Shown: positions 55,817-64,000 of the stretch, piece after piece
Numbering within the stretch: position 1 is the first letter of the stretch
Layout of the letters: the number at the start of each line of letters is the position of its first letter
NCBI RefSeq assembly: GCF_035046485.1
Contig: NC_085136.1
Span: 77,455,734-77,519,733 of the forward strand
Length of the DNA stretch: 64,000 nucleotides
From: Aedes albopictus
Lineage: Eukaryota > Arthropoda > Insecta > Diptera > Culicidae
Reading direction: 5' to 3'
Translations under genes and position numbers: made by a program
Notes under the pieces: model-generated
Told to the model about the DNA's origin: nothing
The model's input: only the letters and a program-made list of their open reading frames with translations
Databases searched by the model: none

Positions 55817-57235
55817 CGTAAAGTTTAATTGAATCTCCAAAACTATGGTTGTGTGACGTATCTATCTTTGCGGTTTGTCCATATTCTACATTATAATGAT
55901 CCGAAGAAGATTCAATGACATCTATAGTACATTCTTCCAACACAGTCTTTTCAAGCATACGTTGCATGTTGCTTTAAACCTTTATTTGAAGGCTCATGCA
56001 CCTTGGGAATAAAGGAGCCAACTTCGATTTGAAATAAATTTTACACTTTTAAGGTGATATATCTTTTATACTATGTTATTTTTGGGGAACCGTTAAACTC
56101 GACGTTTGGTTGAAATTAGAGATTACAATGTTGTTTTTTGAATGGATGGGATTATTGGGGCTTTCCGTTGATATTCAGCTAACGACAACCAGTAATGATA
56201 CTAACAAACGGATTTGGAGAAGAAAAAAGGTTGACAATCAAAACGACAAGAAAGAGGTCGCTAGACTCCGTGATGCATTTTGCATTTTTGCGGTGATTAA
56301 TGGGGTAAACAAGGAATGCCAACCATCACTTCAAGTTTTGAACGTTCTGTGATTCTATAAACCTTTTTATACATCATGGTGGTAATCCATAGGCATGTTA
56401 AAAAGGCCATAGCATCTAAAGAGTATGCTGTCACTACAAAACTTAATAAAATATTACTTGTTAAACTGATCCACCAGAAACCTGCCCTTTGTTTACGTAG
56501 TTTTCGTAGAGCTGAGAAGAGGGTTTTGTTCCAGTAGGGGCGTTACACCAAGAAGGATAATGAAAATATATACACCCAGACCCAATAATATCATTTCATC
56601 ATGGGTACAGATTTTTGGTTCAATATTTGATCAAACCAAACTTCTTTATGCACTTATGGATGTCTTTAAAATTTCCGTAACGGGACACCATGTCTACGTA
56701 CCCATTGTAACGCCTAAGATAACGCGTCGATCAAGGCAACCCATGTGTTGGAAGAAAGGTCTCCACGAGTACTAAGAGAATCCTGAAAATTATTTTTCTT
56801 AAGTTCGTAATAAATTCGTTATTACAACAAATGTGCTATTCTCGTAACGGGACACCATTAAAATGCGGCTATTGCAAAAAGTGCTTAAAACATATCAAAA
56901 CCCATTTTTATGAAACATTTTCTTTGGGTGTATAAAAGATACATTATTATACTACATTAACAAAAAATAGGTAAAATGTTTTCGAACTTTAACATGCAAG
57001 CAGACATACTTGAAAATTATCAATGAAAAATTTCATTTTTATTACATAAAATGCTATTACTTCACCTAGCTATTTAAATACGTTACCTGTCAAATTTAAA
57101 GTAAAACAAATGGTTTCCCTTAGATTGAATCTACCCTTTTTCATATGCTGGAAAGCTTGGGGCAAAACAATTACTTTGAAATTTCACACCCTTGGCGTAG
57201 AAGTGCGTGGAATGTGTCAATGGGGTTGCGTGTTT
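55817..57235. other. No gene recognised; two GTAACGGGACACC motifs
   Basis: AT-rich sequence with GTAACGGGACACC at 56677-56689 and 56844-56856. No frame has family resemblance. Confidence 0.4.
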
Positions 57236-57424
57236 GGGGTCGTCCATAAATGACGTAGCTTTTTAAAAGCGATTTTTGATACCCCCCCTCCCCCCTCGTA
57301 GCATTTTGTCACATATTCAGATACCCCCCTCTAAAAATGACGTAGCTTCTTAAACACCCCCCTCCCTAAAAAAAATTCATGTCAAAAAACAAAAAAGAAC
57401 TCAAATTTAGCTCTGATTTCATAT

Positions 57425-57667
57425 TTATAGAATATAATGAAAAAACAACAATAGCAAAATAACATTGCCGACTGCCAGGATCAGATCGCCGATATCAACG
57501 TAGGTATAACCAGTGGAGATTATCACCACAGCTAATGTCTCAATAAACCACTCATCGTTCTGCTTGATTCCGAAGAACAGGAAATTGATGTTCCCAATAT
57601 AGTTAAATATCATATTAGCCTGAGCTCTTCCGAAGATATTAGTTTGCTCACTAATAAATCTCTTCAA
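57425..57667 (-). pseudogene. Possible insect chemoreceptor fragment (80 codons)
   Basis: The frame has mosquito-like codon choice and two hydrophobic stretches (NYIGNINFLFFGIKQNDEWF and TLAVVIISTGYTYVDIGDLI), then LAVGNVILLLLFF. This pattern resembles the N-terminal part of insect odorant receptors, in which two membrane segments flank a short conserved loop. The similarity is general rather than motif-specific, since this family diverges strongly and no C-terminal signature is present. No splice donor or further exon is evident before repeats begin at 57670 or end at 57424. It may be a captured or degraded exon, or chance. Confidence 0.3.
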
Positions 57668-57709
57668 AATATCAAATTGGTTTCATTTGAATAAATTTCA
57701 CCACGACAT

Positions 57710-58990
57710 TTGAAGGACCCTGCAGGAGTTTCTTCTGAAATTCTTACAGCAGTTCATTTTGGAATTCCTCAAGGAGTTTTTTTGGGATTCCCGTTTTGAG
57801 AATTTCTCCCTTTTAAATTCCTCCAGGACTGCCTTCTACGATTTCTCCAAGAATTTCCTTTGAGATTCCATATTTGAAAATTCCTCCTTATTGTATCCCT
57901 TCAGGGGTTCATTCACAGATCCCTCCAATATTTCCTTCCGGAGTTCCTTCTTAGATTCCCCCAAACGTTCCTTCTGAAATTTCTCCAGCAGTTTGTTTTC
58001 TAATGTTTTCTAAAAGTTTACTAATGGTTTCCTTCAAGAGTTCTTTCAGAAGTTTCTTCGGACATCTCTTCAGAGATTTCACCTGATTTTTTTTAGATTC
58101 CATCAGGACTTCTTTTTGTGTTTCCCAAAGAAGTTCCTTTCGGGATTCCTCAATGAGTTCCTGCTTGATATTCTTCAGGAATTCACTCAGATATTCATTC
58201 CGAGATCTCGGCAGGAAACCCCACCGGCATTCTTTAGAAGCCCTCCCAGGAATTGCTTCTGGGATTCCTCCAGGAGTTCTTTTTCGGATTCCTTCAGCAA
58301 TTCCTTCATGGATTCTTCTGGAATTCCTCGAGGACTTCCTTCTAGGATTTATCCAGGATTTTTTCCCCGGGACTCCTCCAGGAACTTTTTCCGGTATGCC
58401 TCCATTCTCTTAGAATTCCGCGAGGAATCCCTTTACGGTTTCCTCCCCTTGTTCCTTCTGGAATTCCTCCAGGATTTTCTTTCTTAGATTTCACCAGGAG
58501 TTTTGTCCAGATAATCTTCCGGGATTCTCCAAAAGTTACATTCGGGATACCTTCAGAGATTCCTTCCGGGTTTCGTTCAAAAATTTCTTCCTTGTTTTCT
58601 TCAGAAGTTGAACCAGGAGTTCCTTCTGAGAATCTAAAAATATCTCCTTCTGAGACTCATCCAGGAGTTTATTCAAGATTTCTCCGAATGTTCCATCTAG
58701 AACTGCTCAAGGAACTCCTCACGGAGTTTCTTTTGAAATTTCTCTATGATTTCCTTTCCAAATTCCTCCAGTAGTTCCTTCTGAAGTTCTTCTGGAAGTT
58801 CCTTCTGATATTCCTCCAGATGCTTTTGGAATGTTTGCAGAAGTCTTTCTGCTCTGGGTTTCGCAGTAGGAATTACTGTGGAAATGTTATCCTTCTCCTG
58901 TTGGAGAAATCTATAAAGTACACCATGAGAAATTCCTTACAAAGCTGCTACTGGAGCTCCTTAAGAAATTCCTGAAAAGAAAATCCTGTA
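57710..58990. repeat. 12-mer array, plus orientation with late switch
   Basis: Units such as GGATTCCTCCAGGAGTTCTT in plus sense to about 58890. A short complementary block follows (AAGAAATTCCTGAAAAGAAA). Same family as the arrays at 1-900, 27-31 and 48-50 kb. Confidence 0.85.
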
Positions 58991-59355
58991 GAAAAGAGCT
59001 TCTGAAATAATGCCATAATGCCAGAAACTTAAATTTTCCTTTGTAACCTTAGCGGCGTGTAGTGCTCTATAGCAAGCAACAAACTATTAGTCGTGAGAAG
59101 CATTTGAGCGAAATTGATTTTTGTCTGCAAACACAATACATTATTCTTTACGCAGGATTTCAAAACCATTTTCTCAGATATAGTTGTTGCGTCCGATAGC
59201 TGCATGTCTTATGAAATGAGGCTGCCTTTAATCTTATTTACATTGATGTGAATGAAAGAAAAAATCATGCAATATATTTTTCTTTTCGATTTACTGGATA
59301 ATGATACTTAATGCAAGTAAAAATTTTATTAAATACGAAATACTTTTTTCAATAG
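58991..59355. other. No gene recognised
   Basis: AT-rich DNA inside the GTCCATAAATGACG element. Confidence 0.4.
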
Positions 59356-59599
59356 GCTTAGTAGAAAGCTACGTAGCATATTATAAACCCCTACCCCCCC
59401 TATCGTCACACTTCGTCACAAAATCACAAACACCCCCCTCCCCCCTAAAAAGCTACGTCATATATGGACGCCCCCTTTGATCACGACTATCCGTTTGCTG
59501 CATCTTTCTCGATTCGCTTCAGCAAAGAGGAGTGAATATGAATGGAGTGAGGCGAATTTACCGATCCTTGACTCAGTATAACAGATATGGCTCTTGTTA

Positions 59600-60106
59600 C
59601 GAGTGTAGGCCTGAAGTTCTGAACTCCAAGGTAGTTTGGCTGACCTGGAATATCCTTGTAGTGTCTTCAAATGACATTGTAGATGGCCAGAGCTTCACGG
59701 ATCCCAGTAGGTTATGCAATGCTATTATTTGTGGCGAAAATACATAAAATTATTCTTGTAGGTTTGAAGGACTTCACTATAGGACAGTTTGGAACACCTA
59801 CAACATCTCACAATATAAAACACCTTTTGATATTCTTGACAAAGGTTAAATGAGTACATATAAACGTAACCCACATCCAAGTTCAGCTTTAAGATCAACT
59901 AGAATGTCAATTATTTCGTTTTTGCAAATTTCATGATGTTCAGGATGTTCCAGGTTGACATTTAAACAAATATTCCAGTTTTTCCTTAATTGAGGACTCA
60001 ATTTGCAGCAACTTTGCCGAAGGCAGTATTCTGTTTTATCGAATGGGTGAATTTAAACAGCCGTTTCTATGTTGGGGTCATATGTGACCCCTCCGGCTCC
60101 AAAGGG
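59600..60106. mobile_element. TTAA-type element, copy B (right end)
   Basis: Shares AAGGTAGTTTGGCTGACCTG and adjacent sequence with copy A at 52694. It ends CCTCCGGCTCCAAAGGG followed by TTAA at 60107-60110. The complemented right end CCCTTTGGAGCCGG matches the left end of copy A. Its own left end is missing. Confidence 0.7.
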
Positions 60107-60114
60107 TTAAATAC

Positions 60115-60380
60115 ACAGAATAGAGCGGGGGAATCCCAGCTGAAAGCTTGGTAGGAATTCCTGAAATAATCACAGAAGAAATCCCGGGAGGAATTGCTGT
60201 ATAAATCCCAAGCGAGAAACCCGGCTCGTAGAAAGAATTTCATAAGGATTCTCTAAATATCTTTCGACAGAACACTTTGAAAGTATACTGAAATGAATCT
60301 GTGAAGTAATTCCAGCAGAAATCCATAAAAGAATGCTGGTTAAAATTTCTGAAAGAATCCTTTCTGGATTTTCTAAAGCA
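60115..60380. repeat. 12-mer array fragment, complementary orientation
   Basis: Units such as GGAATTCCTGAAATAATCAC and GAAAGAATCCTTTCTGG. The array is interrupted by the foldback element at 60383 and resumes at 60742-60960. Confidence 0.75.
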
Positions 60381-60382
60381 AT

Positions 60383-60739
60383 AGGACAGATCGGTGAAGT
60401 ACTAGATTTGTAGTAATGAGCTGAATTTTTGTATGGTGAGAAGGTCAATTCTCCGTTTCTGCAGTGAAAAGGTGCAAAAAGCGTGGGTATTATGATTCCT
60501 TGCCTAATTTTATGCTGTTTGAGCAAAACTTTGGGCAACAGTGTCGTTGTTTTCTCCATTTCTTGCAACATAAACAACATAGTTATCCAAAGTTTTGCTC
60601 AAACAGCATCATTTTAGGCAAGGAATCATAATACCCACGCTTTTTGCACCTTTTCATTGCAGTAACGGAGAATTGACCTTCTCACCATACAAAAATTCAG
60701 CTCATTACTACAAATCTAGTACTACACCGAACGTGCCCC
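60383..60739. mobile_element. Near-perfect foldback element, copy 2 (357 bp)
   Basis: Same family as 18276-18633: GGTGAAGTACTAGATTTGTA, GAATTTTTGTATGGTGAGAA and the mirrored arm ending CTAGTACTACACCG. AT lies at 60381-60382 and 60740-60741. Length and AT duplication agree with copy 1. Confidence 0.88.
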
Positions 60740-60741
60740 AT

Positions 60742-60960
60742 TCTAACAGAAATCCCTGAAGTAATTCCTGAAGAAATCCTGTAAAGAATACCTGATGGGA
60801 ATGCCAGCCAGAAGCTGAGCAGGTATTCCTGCAAGAATCATAGAAAATGTCTCTATGATCTAGGATTGCCTAAAATAAAATCTCCGAAGAAATCTATATT
60901 TTTTCATTTTTTTTGGGAGGAATCCCGTGCAGGAATCACAGCAGGCAAGCCGGAAGGAAT
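60742..60960. repeat. 12-mer array fragment, continuation
   Basis: Continues the array interrupted at 60383, with GAAATCCCTGAAGTAATTCC-like units. Confidence 0.75.
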
Positions 60961-60967
60961 ATTTAAG

Positions 60968-62770
60968 TATCATAGCTCAAACTACCATACTGTGGCCGCA
61001 ATCTTGGATATTTTTCGCCATCTTGGATTTCAAAATGGCGTCAAGTATCGATTTTTGACTTCTACACATCGAGCCCGATCGATAGATACCCATATTGCAT
61101 GACATCATAGCTCAAACTATCATTCCGTGGCCGCCATCTTGGATATGGTCCGCCGCCATCTTGCATTTCGAAATAGGGTCAAATGTCGATTTTTGACTTC
61201 TACTCATGAAGCCTGATTGATAGATACCCATATTGCATGGTGTCATACAGCCATTCCATAGAAAAAACGATATAGTGCATCTCCGATTGTCGTGAAACTT
61301 GGTGGGCTTGTAGTTCTTCGGAAATAATTAGACCCGTATTTTTTTTATTTCGTCATTAGGATGACCAATTTTCATATAGGGTGGTCCAAAAAATTTTCAA
61401 AAAATCGTAACTTTTGAACCATTTGACCGATTTCAAACTTCTTGTTTTTGTTTGAAAGCTATTGAATTGTAGTTTTAAGGAAAAATACGTTGAAGGGGCT
61501 AAAATGTAAAGAGTACTACAAAATATGCAAATATATTAGTTTTTTCACGTTTTCATGGTCTTGGGACCAAAGAGGTACCCTGGTTTTATATTTTTATCAG
61601 AAAATTCAGGAAATTTGGCGTAACATATCAAAAAATCAGAAATGTATGTTGTTTTGTTTTTGAGATATGATTTTTTGAATATAGAGAGTCATATATTTTG
61701 TACTAGCTACTCTAAAATTGCTTGAAATTGCAAATTCTCATAAAACTATGCATAGTATTGCTTTTTAAAGTGATTCCTGGTGGTTTTGGTATCCATAATA
61801 TTAAAAGGAATCAAAATATAATCAAATTTAAAAAAAGTGTCTTGTATGGGAAAATTTGACCTTTTATTTTCAAAAAATCATATCTAAAAAACTAAAAAAA
61901 CATACATCTCTGATTTTTTTACATGTTACACCAAATTTCCTGAATTTTCTGATAAAAATATAAAACCAGGGTACCTCTTTGGTCCCGAGACCATGAAAAG
62001 GTGAAAAAACTAATATATTTGCATATTTTATGGTACTCCTTACATTTTAGCCCCTTTAACGTATTTTTCCTGAAAACTACAATTCAATAGCTTTCAAACA
62101 AAAAGAGAAGTTTAAAATCCGTCAACTGGTTCAAAAGTTACGATTTTTTGAAAATTTTTAGTTTTGAAAAACCTTAATTTTTTGGACCACCCTATATGAA
62201 AATTGGTCACCCTAATGACGAAATAAAAAAATACGGGTATAATTATTTCCGAAGAACTACAAGCCCACAAAGTTTCACGACAATCGGAGATGCACTATAT
62301 CGTTTTTCTATGGAATGGCTGCATAGCTAAACTACCATTCCGTTGCCGCCATCTTGGATATGTTTCGCCATCTTGGATATGTTTCGCCATCTTGGATTCC
62401 AAAATGGCGTCGGATATTCCTTTTTGAGTTCTACTCATGAAGCCCGAACGATAATTACCCATATTGCATGGCATCATAGCTCAAACTATCATTCCGTGGC
62501 CGCCATCTTGGATATGGTCCGCCATCTTGGATATGGTCCGCCATCTTGCATTTCGAAATAGAGTCAAATGTCGATTTTTGACTTCTACTCATGAAGCCCG
62601 ATCGATAGATACCCATATTGCATGACATTGTAGATCAAACTACCATTCCACGGCCGCCATCTTGGATATGGTCCGCAATATTGGATTTCAAAATAGCGTT
62701 GGATATTCATTTTTGAGTTCTACTTATGAAGCCCGACCGACAGATACCCAATACCCATATTGCATAGTAT
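60968..62770. repeat. Satellite-like tandem repeat with GCCGCCATCTTGG
   Basis: Five tiles of about 136-155 bp start near 60968, 61104, 62322, 62474 and 62629. Each has CATAGCTCAAACTACCATTC, then GGCCGCCATCTTGGATATGG (expanded one to three times), a TTTTTGASTTCTACTCATGA segment and GATAGATACCCATATTGCAT. A foldback-ended element (61248-62321) splits the array between tiles 2 and 3. Confidence 0.88.
61248..62321. mobile_element. 1.07-kb foldback element with about 450-bp arms
   Basis: The ends CAGCCATTCCATAGAAAAAA and their complement are followed by nearly collinear inverted arms to about 61690/61860. CATA at 61244-61247 and 62322-62325 is consistent with a 4-base duplication; the flanking satellite tile gives the empty site. 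The arms include GGGTACCTCTTTGGTC and its partner. There is no ORF. Confidence 0.88.
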
Positions 62771-63644
62771 CCGAAGTAGCATTGTCGTTAAAAAGCATAT
62801 ATTCTGGAGTTTTGACCGCCATTTTGGAACAGAAGCCGCCATCTTGAATTCCAATACCCCTACTACCACTTCCACATCCTAAGAAATGTGTATGCCAAAT
62901 TCGATTGAAATTTATTGACACATTCCAGAGTTATGCCTATATTCCGGCACACATATTTAGACACGTACATACATATAAACATACAAATAGACAAACATAT
63001 ACAACCATGCATACATCGACTTTTGTATGTATTGATCAACAACTCTGCCGAAGAAATGAACTATAAATTATTAACCATTGCCAAGATTCCAGGGAATTTT
63101 TTTTTCGCATTGGAAATGAAGCTCATAGATCGTGACAGTATGTATTCTTTGCAGCATCGTTTACGCCACCTAATGAACCAGTCACGAACTATACTGTCCA
63201 CTATGAGCAAGGCATGGCACTATAGGATATCAGGCGGACAAAAATCAGAAAAGTGACTCCCACCAATGCTTGTTCTGAAATTTTCTATCAATAATAAACA
63301 TATAAACTAAGAAAAATCTAGAATTTCAAGATTCTAGCTGATGTAGTTACAAAGATATTGAGTATCAAAGTTGAATAAAGCCAAAAAATGTAATTTTCGC
63401 AAAAAAACAACACATAATTTTAAATCGATATTTTTTAATTAATATCATCATTATCTATTGGTTTCAATACATCATTGGTAAGGTAATGAAGCAAGCTTTC
63501 CAACAAACAGTTGGGTTTGTGAAATAGTTGAACAATTGTAAGAAAAAAGGTACAAGAAGAAGAAGAAGTTGAAAAAGGCATGAGATTAAAATTTTGTTAA
63601 TCGGCATCTTTTTTTCCCAAACATTCCCAGGCTCAAAATCAGTA
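62771..63644. other. Satellite edge and unassigned DNA
   Basis: Two further GCCGCCATCTTG-like motifs occur near 62818-62837. At 62950-63015 is an ACATACA-rich microsatellite. The remainder is AT-rich, with a short AGA triplet run near 63557. No gene is recognised. Confidence 0.5.
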
Positions 63645-63869
63645 GGGTATCGCGCTACTTGGGCGGTGGTTTTCTTCGTCTGTTATTTTCGTCTGTTTTC
63701 CACTGTAACTCGGTCAATTTTGAACCGATTGACTTGAAATTTTGTACACGGGTAGATACTATACCTATCTCACCGCATTCCAAGAATTGTGTCAATTGGT
63801 TCAAGATTGACTGAGTTATAGTGGAAAACAGACGAATATAGAAGCCACCGCCCAAGTAGCGCGATTCCC
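63645..63869. mobile_element. TA-flanked foldback MITE, copy 2
   Basis: Same family as 55600-55814: ends GGGTATCGCGCTACTTGGGC and, complemented, GGGAATCGCGCTACTTGGGC. TA at 63643-63644 and 63870-63871. The left arm has a small internal insertion repeating TTTTCGTCTGTT. Confidence 0.88.
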
Positions 63870-64000
63870 TATATGGTCAAGCTTTAGGTCTACACTAATG
63901 ATTTTGTATGCGAAATGCTGCGGTAAATTGCGGTCTTGGGAGATTCAGCGTTTTTTACGCACGGGACCGCCTGGGCGCGCCCCTTGAGATTAAACGACGA

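Larger units (their letters stand above)
57236..59475. mobile_element. Element with GTCCATAAATGACGTAGC inverted ends and C-runs
   Basis: The left end GGGTCGTCCATAAATGACGT and the complemented right end GGGGCGTCCATATATGACGT both continue AGCTTTTTA. Both subterminal regions carry CCCCCCTCCCCCC and GTAGCATWTTGTCAC-type motifs. A 12-mer array and a chemoreceptor-like fragment lie between. Either one transposon carries them, or two related MITEs happen to face each other. No transposase is seen. Confidence 0.6.

Noticed and set aside
57425..57667. Complete odorant receptor gene
   Set aside because: Only 80 codons, no further exons and no family signature; kept only as a low-confidence fragment.
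1..64000. Endogenous viral sequences, common in mosquito genomes
   Set aside because: I saw no frame resembling viral polymerase, glycoprotein or nucleoprotein. All RT-like frames fit LINE families; the only LTR-element relic (BEL/Pao) shows gag, protease and integrase-tail pieces without RT.

Overview
The window reads as insect nuclear DNA, most probably from an Aedes-type mosquito (inference). The evidence is a complete Feilai-like tRNA-derived SINE with a GAA-triplet tail, RTE-, I-group-, R1- and BEL/Pao-like retrotransposon relics, many TA-, TTAA- and hAT-type MITEs, and long degenerate 12-mer arrays. There is no bacterial gene organisation and no intact multi-gene locus. One 500-base run of N (16199-16698) is an assembly gap.

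The only host gene I can support is on the minus strand at 42303-42419. It is a 39-codon first coding exon that ends in a consensus splice donor and resembles the N-terminus of WASp/N-WASP (start of the WH1 domain). No second exon is visible to its left, so the 42 kb of repeats between 1 and 42302 may be the first intron. Sequence to its right (42420 onward) would be 5'UTR, promoter and intergenic DNA. A weaker chemoreceptor-like fragment lies at 57425-57667.

Layout: 0-6.7 kb holds a GGAATTCC-type array, tRNA-like sequence, a SINE and four MITEs. 6.8-25.8 kb is a retrotransposon graveyard: two copies of one I-group LINE (6.8-8.5 and 17.8-22.9 kb), a Jockey/CR1-like RT scrap, a BEL/Pao gag-pro-int relic, an RTE element split by an intact ORF1-only retroposon, an RNase H scrap, an RTE 5' scrap and an R1-like scrap. 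26-31.5 kb is a 12-mer array cut by two transposons. 31.5-38 kb is sparse, with MITEs and a SINE split in two. 38-50 kb holds strand-switching GTTTCAGG arrays, the WASp exon, a Feilai copy and another 12-mer array. 50-64 kb holds hAT-, TTAA- and TA-type MITEs, several near-perfect foldback elements and a satellite rich in GCCGCCATCTTGG.

Many insertions can be dated relative to each other because the empty site can be rebuilt from reading frame, a paralogous copy or array periodicity. The most interesting items are the ORF1-only retroposon at 13776-14896, three foldback families (two present twice), two MITEs sharing one TA dinucleotide, and arrays whose repeat unit reverses strand. Family names come from pattern recognition without a database search.
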